DNA of 64,000 nt. It comes from Taxillus chinensis (lineage: Eukaryota; Streptophyta; Magnoliopsida; Santalales; Loranthaceae). How positions within the stretch are numbered: position 1 is the first letter of the stretch; each line of letters opens with the position of its first letter. A model generated the notes under the pieces. The model made no database searches. It saw nothing but the letters and a program-made list of their open reading frames with translations, and was not told where the DNA came from. The stretch is taken from the NCBI GenBank assembly GCA_023512835.1, contig CM042092.1, forward strand, positions 2,195,293 through 2,259,292. Reading direction: 5' to 3'. A program made the translations under genes and the position numbers. Below are positions 33,525-44,753 of this stretch, piece after piece.

Positions 33525-35765
33525 TGTCACGCCCCCGAATTCCAGGGAACCCGGAACCGGGTACATGACTTCCCCTTGCCCGCACCCGAAAGGTCAAGGG
33601 GTTGGTGACTAGCACCAATAGAGACTACACCGCGGGTCTTGTCTCAAATATGCAACCCCGTATACGGTCATACACCAAGGGTAATCCTGTACTTTCCCAT
33701 ATACCATCATGCATACAAAGAGTCAAACAATCATACGGACATCACATCATATAGGATGCAAATACAATCGTCCACGGACCCATGTCCGGGATATCACATA
33801 AAACAATACGAGAATATAACTGTATCATACATCAGAGTAGTGGGCGTCCTCCTGGAAGAAAGTCCTCCACTAGTCTCGGGTCACACCTGAAAAAGGTAAA
33901 CAACAAGTAGGGGTGAGCGACAAGCTCAGTAGGTGACCCCAACACTCCACATCATGCAACACATATAAGTCTATACTATATGCTTAGTGTACTCGTGCAC
34001 CGTGTAGTGTGCACAATCATCAGACTCGCCCGCAACAAACATCAGGACAACTTGTCCACAATCCTCCATGGGATCCCACTCGGGGCACTCGGCCCTAGCT
34101 CCACGAGCTCAACGGCTCAACTCAGGCCTTAGCTTGTCCACGCGCAATATGCCCGGCCACGGTCGCCACCAGGCCCGCCATCGGTGCATATGCCTGCCAC
34201 GTCAACCACATAGCACCATCGGTGCATCACGGTGAGAACCCAAACAAGTCACGGAGTCCATGCCCCAATACCTCACACCAACATACTAACATTAGTATGG
34301 CATGTCATTTTCAATATTCCTTTGGAACTGTAGCCAGTCTTCCCAAGTAAATCCTCAATCCTTGATTTATGAAGGAAGTACCCATAGCAGCTATTTTCTC
34401 GAAATCAAAAGTCCCGGCATTGGGTTCCCATAGCATAAATAAGATAATCCGATTTTTTGGGGATTTTTCCGAGACGTTTAACCTCACTTTCCAAAAATTC
34501 ACCACTACGAACTTTTGGGTTTTTCCGAAATTTTACACTAAAACCCAATTTTCACATTTTGAAATAGTGGGAATTAATTTTTCTAGTATTTTTCTTTGAA
34601 TCCAAATGGGGGGTATTTCGTTATTTACATTGTAACTTAAGTATAGTACTTAAATGTGTAGATGGGTATAGGTTGCAATGTAAATAGGTCCAGTCCAGTC
34701 AAACTGTATTTCGAATCTGCCAGTGAAACTACATTTTCGAATCTGCATTTCGAATCTCGTTTAAGCGCTTTCGACTCTCGAACCTACACTCGAACTACCT
34801 TCGAAAACTACCTTCGAAGTACCCATGAACTACCTTGAAACTCCCTTGAAGCACCTTCGAACCTTCAAACGATACTCGAAAATTTCACATTCGACACTCG
34901 AAATTACACTACATCGAACCTACCTTCGAACCTTGAACCGAAACGATACTCGAAAATTTCACATTCGAAATTTTCAATTTCCAATCGATCTCATCGGTCG
35001 TTCTCTACCCGATTCCACGACGATTCATCGTTCATCATCGTTTTTCACCTGTTTCTCGTCTGGATTCAACCCGGAATCTCATAAAACTCATACCTAATAC
35101 TATATCTTAGGTTTTAAATCACGTCTTACCCCTCAGAACGCATTTAAATACAAGATTCAACCCAAAATTGGTTTTTCCCCAAATTCTAGGGTTCAACACG
35201 AATTTGCATGATTTCATCAAATTCTTACATGTTAATCCAAAAAAAACAGCAAGAAAAGGGTGAAGAATCAGTGGAACACCTACTTGGAATGATTCTTGAT
35301 GTTCGAACGAGCTCAAAACGCCCCAAATCGCCAAGGCCTCCAAGCTTCCTTCTCTCTTTCTCTCTCTAAGCTCTCCAACGCAAATTCAGAAATGCTCAAA
35401 CGTAACGTGGAAGCTCTCTTTCCCCTATTTATATTTTTGCCAGTCAACTGACCTAGTCAACCATTGACCCAGTCAATAATTAACCTCCAAGGTCCCGAAC
35501 TCCAAATTGAGTCAAACTACAGTCAAAACGCTCGAAATGACGAGCACAATACTACACAGATATTAGTACACCCAAATGACCGCTCAAACGCAAAGTCAAC
35601 CAATAGACCCCGAAAAGTCAACAATCGGGTCAAATGGGGCCCCGACTCGGAATCGGGCCCAAGTACAGTCAAAATGCTCACATTGACGGCTACACTACCG
35701 TCTCCGATAGTTACATTCCCATAGAATGACTATCTCTCAAGACTACCCAAATACGAGTCTTTACA
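33525..35765 (-). repeat. 5' LTR of gypsy B, 2241 bp
   Basis: Colinear with 25861-28096. This copy would drive transcription of the element on the minus strand. Confidence 0.95.
35422..35433 (-). promoter_or_regulatory. TATA box in the 5' LTR of gypsy B
   Basis: Minus-strand TATAAATAGGGG lies about 330 bp inside the LTR start, present at the matching place in the other LTR. It is a typical plant LTR core promoter. The function is inferred. Confidence 0.55.
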
Positions 35766-35770
35766 ATTCC

Positions 35771-36623
35771 AGCCCCAAAATCGATGTGCCAAAGCCTAAG
35801 ACCTATCTTTGGGTCAAGGAATGCGAGGGAGTTAGACAACTTCCTCTGGACCATGGAGCAAGACTTCGATGCCTTGAACATTGTCGACGAGGCAAAGAAG
35901 GTAAAGACCGCTCCACTATACTTAGTCGATTCGGCTATGGTGTGGTGGAGGCGACGATATGCCGACAAGGAGTGCGGCCTATGCATTATCGACAATTGGG
36001 CGATTTCAAGCGGGAGATCAAGGCCCAGTTCTATCCCCCGAATGCGGAAGACGAGTCCCGGGCGAAACTTCGGCGCCTTACCCACAAAGGCACGGTGCGG
36101 GAGTATGTCCGTGAATTTTCCGAGCCGATATTGGAGATCCCGGATATGTCCGCGAAGGATTCACTATTTTCCTTCATGGACGGATTGCAACAATGGGCGA
36201 AGGCCGGAGCTACGACGGAGGAATGTACAGGACCTGGCGTCGGCCATGGCGGTGGCCGAATCACTCATCGAATATAAGAAGCCGGAGAAGGCCACCAGCT
36301 CTTCATCGACTTCCAAGGCGAACAGGTTCCACAAGGAGAAGCGTGGGGGAGAGAACCGAAGTGAAGGAAAAGGGAGACCCTTTCAACCATCTAAGGACTT
36401 TCGCCCAAAACATTTTGCGAATAGTTCCAAGGATGGAGAGAAACCAAAGATCTCATGTTTCCTTTGTGAAGGCCCTCACAAGGCGTTCGAGTGCCCAAAG
36501 CGCTCCAAGCTCTCCGCGATGATCAACGAAGACGAAGAGAGGAATGCGAGGGATCCACGACTTGGTTCCTTGCAACTCCTCAATGCAATCAAGGCGAAGG
36601 TGGAGGTGCCACCATCCGGATGA
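35771..36623 (+). pseudogene. Gag C-terminal part of gypsy A
   Basis: Capsid sequence ARELDNFLWTMEQDF and VWWRRRYAD, then FKREIKAQFYPPNAEDESRA in another frame. A basic linker and a CCHC-type knuckle CFLCEGPHKAFECP follow. At least two frame changes are present. Confidence 0.88.
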
Positions 36624-37100
36624 CGAAGGGGCGCATGTACGTGCTCGCTAAGGCCAATAACCTTGAAACTAAGGCCTTGGTGGACACGGGTGCGACCAAC
36701 AACTTCATTAAGGTAGAAGAAGCTCGTAGAGCGGGGATAGTCTACAAAGAAGAAAAGGGGCTGGTCAAGGCGGTGAACTCCAGCCGGTCCAATCCATGGC
36801 GTGGCTCGAGGTGTCGAGCTAAGTATTGGCGAGTGGAGAGGCAAGGTGAATCTCTCCGTGGTGTCGATGGACGACTATCCCATGGTGTTGGGGATGGAGT
36901 TCGTTGACCAGGTGCGGGCAATTCCAATTCCTAGCACCAACACAATGTGCATCATGGACGAGGGGAAAACGTGCATGGTGAAGGTAATGCGGGAGGAAGA
37001 GCTCAAGGCGAAGTCTCTTTCGGCGCTCCAACCGTCTAAAGGAGTTAGGCGACAGGAGCCAACCTTCATTGCTATGGTGAAGGAAGGATGCCCAAGTGTT
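36624..37100 (+). pseudogene. protease of gypsy A (one frame break)
   Basis: Catalytic site ALVDTGATNNFI, then [15 protein letters not shown] in the next frame. The frame change lies near 36780-36800 in a stretch containing CCAG. Confidence 0.88.
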
Positions 37101-38567
37101 GGGGAGGAGCCCCCAACGGAAGTGAAGACGGTCCTTGAAGAGTTTGGGGACGTTATGCCACCCGAACTCCCCAAACAACTTCCGCCGAAGCGGGAGGTGG
37201 ACCACAAGATCGAACTAGAGGCCGGTGCAAGGCCTACTGTTGCGGTGCCCTATCGGATGGCACCACCGGAGTTGGAGGAACTTCGGAAACAATTGAAGGA
37301 CTTGTTGGATGCCGGGTTCATTCGGCCATCCAAAGCGCCATTTGGAGCACCGGTGTTGTTCCAAAAGAAGCACGATGGGTCGATGCGGCTATGCATTGAC
37401 TATAGGGCGCTAAACAAGATTACGGTGAAGAACAGCTACCCCATCCCACTCATATCCGACCTATTTGATCAACTTGGCGCTGCGAGATGGTTCTCAAAGC
37501 TAGACTTGCGGTCGGGATATTGGCAAGTGCGGATAGCCGAAGGTGATGAGGCAAAGACGGCGTGCGTCACAAGATATGGCTCTTACGAGTTCTTGGTGAT
37601 GCCCTTTGGCCTCACAAACGCCCCCGCCACATTCTCGTACGTTGATGAACCGGATCTTCCAACCATACTTAGATAGATTCGTCGTGGTGTACCTTGATGA
37701 CATTGTCGTCTACAAAGAAAACCTTGGAGGAGCACAAGGCACACTTACGGCGGGTTTTCCAAATCTTAAGGGAGAACCAACTCTTTGTAAAGAAGGAGAA
37801 ATGTGACTTTGCGAAAAAGGAGGTGCCCTTCTTGGGTCACATCATTGGCGGCGGCAAACTAAAGATGGATAACAAGAAAGTGTTAGCCATCAAGGAATGG
37901 GAGACGCCCAAGAAAGTCCCCTGAAATGCGTTCCTTCCTTGGCTTGGTTAACTACTATAGAAGATTCATCCGCGGCTATTCCCACATTGCCGCACCCTTG
38001 ACGGAACTATTAAAGAAGAACAAGACTTGGGTGTGGGATGATGCTTGCCGAGAGGCATTCGAGAAGTTGAAGCAAGCCGTGACAAACGGACCGGTGATGG
38101 CACTGCCGGACCATACAAAGCCTTATGAAGTTCACACGGATGCTTCGGACTTTGCCATCGGTGGAGTTCTTATGCGGGAGGGGCATCCCGTAGCATATGA
38201 GAGCCGAAAACTTAATGGCACCGAACGGAGGTACGCGGTGCATGAAAAGGAGATGACGGCCGTTATGCATTGCCTTCGGGTGTGGAGGCATTATTTGCTA
38301 GGGTCCAAGTTCGTGGTGAAGACGGACAACATTGCTACGAGTTATTTCCTAACTCAAAGGAACTTAACTCCGAAGCAAGCACGGTGGCAAGGACTCCTAG
38401 CGGAATTCGACTTTGTGCTCGAGTACAAACCGGGCACAAATAATGTGGTGGCCGATGCACTAAGTCGAAAGGCGGAACTCGCAGCCATTAGCCAACCACA
38501 ATTCCCCCCTGGTGGACAAACTGAAGGAAGGAATGGAGCACGATCCATTAGCCAAGTCCTTGGTGGA
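37101..38567 (+). pseudogene. RT and RNase H of gypsy A (two frame breaks)
   Basis: [61 protein letters not shown]. At 37624 TTCTCGTACG stands where TTCTGTACG would keep the frame. Then VYLDDIVVY (catalytic DD), FLGHIIGGG, and a single extra C near 37920 before [14 protein letters not shown]. RNase [34 protein letters not shown] and VVADALSRK, in one long clean frame. Confidence 0.93.
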
Positions 38568-39980
38568 GTGCGTCAAAGCTGGGAAGACGCGGCGATTTTG
38601 GCTAAGGGATGACTTGCTCCATACTCGAGGGGAACGGGTATACGTTCCTAAATGGAGAAGTTTGAGGAGAGACATCCTCAAAGAATGCCACGACTCGCGG
38701 TGGGCTGGCCATTCCGGAGTCGATCGTACCTTGGCGTTAGTCGAACGGAGCTACTACCGGCCTCAACTTTACGAGGACGTTCAAGTGTACGTGAGGACTT
38801 GTCTTGTGTGCCAACAAGACAAGATAGAGAATCGGCAATCGGTGGGACCGTTAGAACCTTTGCCTACTCCTGGAAAGACCTTGGGAAAGTGTTTCTATGG
38901 ACTTCATTGTTTGTCTCCCAAGATCCGAAGGATGCGGTACGATCATTGTGGTGGTCGACCGATTCTCTAAGTATGGAGTTTTCATTCCAGCTCCAAAGGA
39001 TCGCACAACAAACGACACGGCCCGACTATTCTTCAAGTACGTGGTGAAGTCGGGGCATTCCAAAGACAATCGTGAGCGATCGGGACTCTCGATTTATCTT
39101 GGGCGGTTTTGGACCGAGCCGTTCCGGATAATGGGTTCGGACTTAAACTTTTCAACAAGTTTTCACCCATAAACAGACGGCCAAACGGAGCGTGTCAATG
39201 GCTTATTGGAGCTATACCCGAGGCACTATGTTAGTGCCAATCAAAGAGATTGGGCCAAGTTGTTGGACATAGCCCAATTTTCATATAACTTGCGAAGAGC
39301 GAGTCCACGAACGAGAGTCCGTTCGAACTCGCAATCGGGCAAGCAACCATTGACGCCCACTTCCATCACTCGGGGGTACACTTGGAAAGAGCCCCGCGGC
39401 GTTCAAGTTTGCAAAAGGATGGCATGAATAGACGGATCCGCCAGGGCATACTTGCACAAAGCAAACAAGAAGATGAAGAAGTGGGCGGATCAACAAAGGA
39501 GGCCCTTGGAATTTCAGGAAGGAGACATGGTGATGCTCAAACTCCTTCCGCGCCAAACCAAAGCACTCAGACAATTGCATAAGGGTTTGGTGCGCCGATA
39601 TGAGGGGCCTTTCAAAGTACTTAAGAGAGTTGGGAAGGTCTCATACAACCTGGACCTCCCGACTAGCTTACAAAGGCATCCGGTGTTCCACGTTAGTTTG
39701 CTCAAGCCTTACCATGAAGACTTGGAAGATACGAGCGGACAATGGGCGGTGCGGACACCAACAGCATCAACGGGCAAGACCTACGATAAAGAGATAGAGA
39801 AAATCCACTCTCGTAGAGTCGTGCCAAGAAGGGGCGTAGATCCAAGCCGGGTGGAGTACTACGTCCAATGGAAGAACAAGGCCGATTGAAGAGGCAAGCT
39901 GGGAGAAGGAAGAGGATCTGGGGCAATTCTCCAAAGATATTGAAGAGTACTGGGAAGAAACCGAACGCTACATCCAGCAG
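38568..39980 (+). pseudogene. integrase and chromodomain of gypsy A (several frame breaks)
   Basis: Zinc region GHSGVDRTLALVERSYYRPQ and CLVCQQDK. The core has MDFIVCLPRSEGCGTIIVVV, then a broken stretch after 39050, then TDGQTERVN. The C-terminus has EGDMVMLKLLP, YEGPFKVLKRVGKVSYNLDL and VFHVSLLKPYH. From about 39780 a chromodomain is readable: EIEKIHSRRVVPRRGVDPSR, VEYYVQWKNK, and EEASWEKEEDL after one shift. Confidence 0.92.
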
Positions 39981-40028
39981 TTCGACGAGTTCGAGAAAGC
40001 CGAAGACGCAACGAGGACGCTGCGAAAT

Positions 40029-40043
40029 CGGGTGGGGGGAGAA
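40029..40043 (+). other. polypurine tract of gypsy A
   Basis: CGGGTGGGGGGAGAA immediately before the 3' LTR. Confidence 0.85.
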
Positions 40044-40429
40044 TGTCACGGACCGAGGCTTATCCTAGCATACTTAGGCCATCTTGGGGTATTTCCCCTT
40101 TGTAAAGTGTTGTACTTAGCTTATAGAGTAAGTTGTAGAGATTTTATGTTTTGATCATATATGATGTCTCCTGGCGACATAGCCGGAAAAGTGTTAACAT
40201 CTATATGTAGGGGAGTGATGTTGTAAAGCTTTCAAGCATTCAATACAATCGTTTGTTGCCTTCGTTTAAATCGATCTTCCGCTAAGCGCTTCCCTACACA
40301 ATTGCTTTACAACGGATCGATGGGTTCAGATCCAAATGCGACGAGTTAGGGCCGACCTAGCGTTCCTTCGTACGGGTGGGAACTAGGTGCCGCACGGGTT
40401 AAGTCGCTATAAAGGCCGACCCCGTGACA
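40044..40429 (+). repeat. 3' LTR of gypsy A, 386 bp
   Basis: Near-identical partner of 25008-25393; ends CCCCGTGACA before the duplicated ATAT. Confidence 0.95.
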
Positions 40430-40720
40430 ATATGCCTTAACCTTCTTGTCCTTAAATGATGTGGGACAAACATCCCAACAATCTCTCCCTTTGTCACACA
40501 TCGACCGTATATCATAGGTTGGAGACACACCTACGAAACTGGGGATTTCTTGTAACTCCCCCTCAATCCACGCCTTGTAGAGAGATCAAACCGGTTCGAT
40601 ATTAAAGTGACATCATAACCCGGATACCGCCGCACTAACGGGACACGCCGCTTGATCACACAACGCCGAGAAGACTTTCGATATTACGGAACACTTAACG
40701 GGGATAATAGGACAACCTGG

Positions 40721-40731
40721 GCTCGATACCA
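40721..40731 (-). other. primer-binding site of TRIM 2, variant TGGTATCGAGC
   Basis: Same one-base shorter variant as in gypsy A, with CAG read as CG. It lies three bases inside the right repeat. Confidence 0.8.
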
Positions 40732-40734
40732 GTT

Positions 40735-40907
40735 TGTTAGAATCGGGCATAGGTAAAAGCCCGATTAAGTGTCACGATCGTCCGCTTTGGGCTCGCCACA
40801 TCGGCCCGCACGGCTTTAAAACGCGTCGTGACATTTAAAGTTTCCTTTCTTCTTATATATGCCTTAACTTTCTCGTCCTTAAGTGATGTGGGACAAACAT
40901 CCCAACA
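40735..40907 (-). repeat. right terminal repeat of TRIM 2, 173 bp
   Basis: TGTTAGAATCGGGC...ATCCCAACA. It serves as the intact reference for the insertion site of gypsy A. Confidence 0.9.
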
Positions 40908-42961
40908 AGTAGTTTTGTGGATATAAAAAAATTTTTAAAACACATAAAACTTTTGGTGTATCAATTTTATTTTTTCTTATTTTTATATCTTCTCCCAATA
41001 TTTTATTTTTTTGTCTTGTGTTCTTGAGTTCGTTGTTCTTGTTACATTCTTTTTTTGCACTCATGGTTAATAAACAACATTAAGTTCTAATTATTTTTTA
41101 ACATTTTAAAGTTAAATATTAAACTAAAATATGTTGATAAATAAGATTAACATGTTTTAATTGCTTGTCTCTTGCGCGTTGATTTTATTATAGGAGACCA
41201 AAACTCGTCCTACAAATAAGTTTTCATTACTTTTATACCCAAGACTAGGGATGACAATTTTACCCGTACCCGCCCCGACCCGTCCCATACCTGCCCCGAT
41301 GGGGCGGGGTTTTTTTTTTTTTTGAATTTATCGGGGCACGGGGCAATAATATTTTGCCCCGTTGGGTTACGGGGCGGGGACAGGCAAGCATCCCCCGCCC
41401 GCCCCGTGGGTATTCCCCGTTACGACCCAGCCCCACTTCCCACGTACCCGCCCCACGCTCGCCCCGACCCCCTCTGCCAAGACGCACCCCGGGATAAATC
41501 CCCACCCCCGTTACGACCTAGCTAGCCCCCACGTACTTGCCCCCCGCCCACGCTTGCCCCAGGCGATTCTGGCCGTGCGCGTCGAACCCGCCACTTGCGC
41601 CTGAAAATAAGCAAAATATAATAAAAATTTGGACCCAAGAGCTCCCCCCCTTGCATCAATTGCCAAACCATTAGGCTAACTCTATTTTGTTGTTTAAATT
41701 TATATAAATGATATATATACTTATCATATCACATATAAATAATAATAACAATATTAATGATAATTATAATTATTAATATTAATAATATTATTATTAATGA
41801 TAATAATATTAACAAAGAGTGCATACTTTATTTTTAAAAAAGTAATTACAAAATATAAAATATTTGTATTATAATAAAAACTAAATGTACTATTACTATT
41901 TTAATATAAAATACAAATTAATTAGATTTAAATTTAGTTTTAAATTTATTAATAAGTTGATTTATGATTAGATGGTCCAATCAAATATTATTTTGATTGA
42001 AAATATATTAATATTTAAATTACTAATATCATTTACATATTTTATTATTTTTAATTCAATTATGAATTACATACCATCAAATGTTATAAAACTCAAAATT
42101 CAATCACCGTGACTCATATCACGCATAAAATAAATTATGGATACTAGTCATATTAATTTAATTGAAATTTAGTTTTAAAATTATTAATATGTTGATTTAA
42201 ATCTAAATGATCAAATCAAGTATTATTTGATCGATAAATACATTTATATATGAACTTGTAATATCATTTACATGATTTATTACTTAAGTTTTTAACCCAA
42301 ATATTGAATACATACTATCAAAAGCCGAAACTCACTCTTACCATGTATTTTTTAGTATATCAAACTTGTTAGTATTGTTTAATTAACTAATAACATTAGT
42401 TATAATTATAATAGTATAGATATACTTATCATACCAAAGAATATATATACACTTACACTCAATAATTAGTATTATCCAAAAATAATCATATTATTGTATT
42501 ACTTATAACAAAAACAAGTTTTTATTACATTAAGGAAAACAAGTTTGAGAAACATGACTTTTCATAATATTATATTACTTATAACAAAAATAATATGATA
42601 ACTATGTTATATAATTATATTAATTAGGTTTTCACTAATGTGTTATCATTTATTACCAATGATAATTGTATTATTTAAATTATTACTACTCGATATTCAA
42701 GTTATTACTTATTGATTATAATTTAAAATGCATGTATATAGTGACAATTATACAACTATATATATCATATATAACATAAGTAAGATGATAATTGTTGAGT
42801 ATCTAAAATCTAATAATTAATGTTAGAAAATTTGTTGATAATTATATATGTCATAGATGATTATTGTTACTATGCTTACATCATTAGTGTATATACTTAA
42901 AATGTGACATATAAATAATATTATATTTAGTATAAAATACAAAGTAATCTTATAATTATTA

Positions 42962-43186
42962 GGGCATGTTTGGTTGGGGTGTTTTCCGTTTTCGTTTTCA
43001 AAATGTAATAGCTATTTTCGGGTACAAAAAATTGAAAATTAAAAACAACAAAAACTTGTTTTCATTTTTTATGTCCTAAAGAATGAAAATAATATTTTAT
43101 TGTTTTCAGTTTTATGTTTTTTATAGTCGAAAACAGCTATCACATTTTGAAAATGAAAACAGAAAACAGGTGAAACAAACATGCCC
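42962..43186. mobile_element. Tourist-like MITE, 225 bp, TSD TTA
   Basis: Starts GGGCATGTTTGGTTGGGGTG and ends AACAAACATGCCC, flanked by TTA on both sides (42959-42961 and 43187-43189). The inner parts of the ends are also inverted (TTCGTTTTCAAAATGT against ACATTTTGAAAATGAAAAC). It sits in the loop of the foldback element. Confidence 0.88.
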
Positions 43187-43646
43187 TTAGTATGAACTAA
43201 CATATTATGTATGACATAAGTAATCTTATAATTATTCGACTAAATAATATTTAATTAGATTATTTAGTATTAAATCAACATATTAATATTTTTTAAAACT
43301 AAATTTGAATCTAATTAATGTCCATCTACAAATTATTTTATTCATGATATGAGTCATGTATTGTGAGAGTGATTTTAACTTTTGATAGTATGTATTTAAT
43401 ATTTTAAATAAAAGTAATAAAATATGTAAATGATATTATCAGTTTAAATATTAATACATTTTCAATCAAATAATATTTGATTGGACCATATAATCATAAA
43501 TCAACTTATTAATAAATTTAAAAATAAATTTGAATCTAATTAGTTTGTATTTTATATCAAAATAGTAATAGTATATTTAATTTCTATTATAATACAAATA
43601 TATATATACTTTGTAATTATTATTTTTTAAAATAAAGTATGTACTC

Positions 43647-43647
<1 letters not shown>

Positions 43648-43694
<47 letters not shown>
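43648..43694. repeat. (TTA)n microsatellite in the right arm of the foldback
   Basis: About 15 units. The corresponding place in the left arm (about 41770-41815) has only short interrupted ATT/AAT runs. Confidence 0.9.
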
Positions 43695-43697
<3 letters not shown>

Positions 43698-44373
43698 TTT
43701 AATAATTATATTTATTATTATTAGTAATTATATGTGAAATGACAAGTATATATATCATTTACATAAATTTAAACAATAAAATGGAGTTAGCCTGATGGTT
43801 TGGTAGTAGTACATCTAAGGAGAAGGTCTTGGGTTCAAAAATTAGTGCAAGCAATTTATTTTGCTTGATTTTCGGGCTGTGGGGGTTCTGGCTGCTGGGT
43901 GCGTGCGGGCATGGGTGGGCGGCTGGCACCCGCGCTTTAGCGTGTGGGCTTGCGTTCGCGCTATGTTGGACTGGGTGTGTGTTGGAGGGGAATCCTTGCC
44001 CCTGTCCCCGGCGGGGCGGAAAACGAGGCACGGGGCGGGGATGGGCGTATTTTCACTATCGGGGATGGAGACGGGGCAACCCAAAACCCAACCCGCCCGC
44101 CCCATTGCCATCTCTACCCAAGACTAACCCAAATTGAATTTTCATTTTTTCCTTTATTATCATTTTCTGCATACGTGATAACAACTTGCACATGTAATAT
44201 AAGTAAGTTATGTCATCAGCGTGCAGATAAAAAATTTATTACGGCTTAATTTATCCATGTATTAATTTGTGTCATTGCAACGGGCATAAAATTGGTAGTT
44301 TCAGGGTAACTTAATAAAAGGGAGAATGAAATATGCAACTGATTTTTGGTATTATTTTGAAATAAGTGACTAA

Positions 44374-44750
44374 GAGCACTCATAATGGGCTTAATAAATG
44401 TAAATTTTTGTTAAATTTTAGATAAAAAGCATTAAAAGATCTTTTGCACAGACTCAATAAAATAACCATAAAAGTAACTAGTTATGTTTCACTGGCCAAA
44501 TTTAACAAGACATTTCCTGTTAGCTATTCCTTTTTTAAAAATAAAATAATATGCTTTCTCTCTACTCTCTCCTGGCCAAATCGTGGCGTGGTGAGCTGTC
44601 ATCGGGACACAAAATTAATATTTTAATATAAATATTAAAATTTTGCTAAGCCCATAAATACTAGCATAAATTTTAACTAGTCAAATTTTATAAGAATTAA
44701 ATTTGTAGCTAAATTTTGACTAAAATTTATTGAGCCCACTATGAATGCTC
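44374..44750. mobile_element. MITE, TSD TAA, 377 bp
   Basis: Starts GAGCACTCATAATGGGCTTA and ends, on the other strand, GAGCATTCATAGTGGGCTCA. TAA flanks it at 44371-44373 and 44751-44753. AT-rich non-coding interior. Related ends to 9680-10071. Confidence 0.8.
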
Positions 44751-44753
44751 TAA

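Larger units (their letters stand above)
25861..35765 (-). mobile_element. Ty3/Gypsy chromovirus B (Tekay-like, minus strand), nested in gypsy A
   Basis: Long LTRs of 2236 and 2241 bp (TGTCACGCC...GTCTTTACA) with a 5-bp target duplication ATTCC (25856-25860 and 35766-35770). On the minus strand the order is primer site, Gag with zinc knuckle, protease, RT, RNase H, integrase, chromodomain-like tail and polypurine tract. LTR length and the tail motif fit the Tekay/Del lineage. The frames are broken many times although the LTRs are almost identical, which is discussed in the findings. Confidence 0.94.
25008..40429 (+). mobile_element. Ty3/Gypsy chromovirus A (plus strand), split by gypsy B
   Basis: Two 386-bp LTRs (TGTCACGG...CCCCGTGACA) are nearly identical, differing only at three CAG/CTG sites by my reading. 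They flank a primer site, gag, protease, RT, RNase H, integrase, chromodomain and a polypurine tract, all on the plus strand. The element is inserted in a TRIM repeat, and its gag is interrupted by gypsy B at 25861-35765. Without the nested copy it would be about 5.5 kb. The chromodomain places it among the chromoviruses. A Galadriel-type assignment is a guess. Confidence 0.93.
24901..40907 (-). mobile_element. TRIM 2, split by a gypsy insertion in its left terminal repeat
   Basis: The left terminal repeat is 24901-25007 plus 40434-40480 and the right one is 40735-40907 (173 bp). The interior (40481-40734) resembles that of TRIM 3 at 57.6-57.9 kb. The left repeat has lost about 22 bp at its outer end. 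The gypsy insertion duplicated ATAT (25004-25007 and 40430-40433). Removing the gypsy and one ATAT gives TTATATATGCC, exactly the sequence in the right repeat. Confidence 0.9.
41246..44116. mobile_element. hAT-like foldback element, 2.87 kb, long inverted arms
   Basis: A perfect 8-bp target duplication CCCAAGAC lies at 41238-41245 and 44117-44124. The tips read TAGGGATGACAATTTTACCC and, on the opposite strand, TAGAGATGGCAATGGGGCGG. Each arm has a GC-rich tip of about 350-400 bp followed by an AT-rich part. Landmarks such as CAAACCATTAGGCTAACTC / its inverted copy, and TAAATGATATATATACTT / its inverted copy, pair across the element over roughly 900-1000 bp per arm. No transposase is seen. The open frames in the GC-rich tips are compositional. 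Confidence 0.85.

Noticed and set aside
41322..41604. Pro/Arg-rich open frames in the GC-rich tips of the foldback (also 43759-44249)
   Set aside because: They exist on both strands and in several frames because of GC composition; they pair as inverted repeats and show no protein motif.
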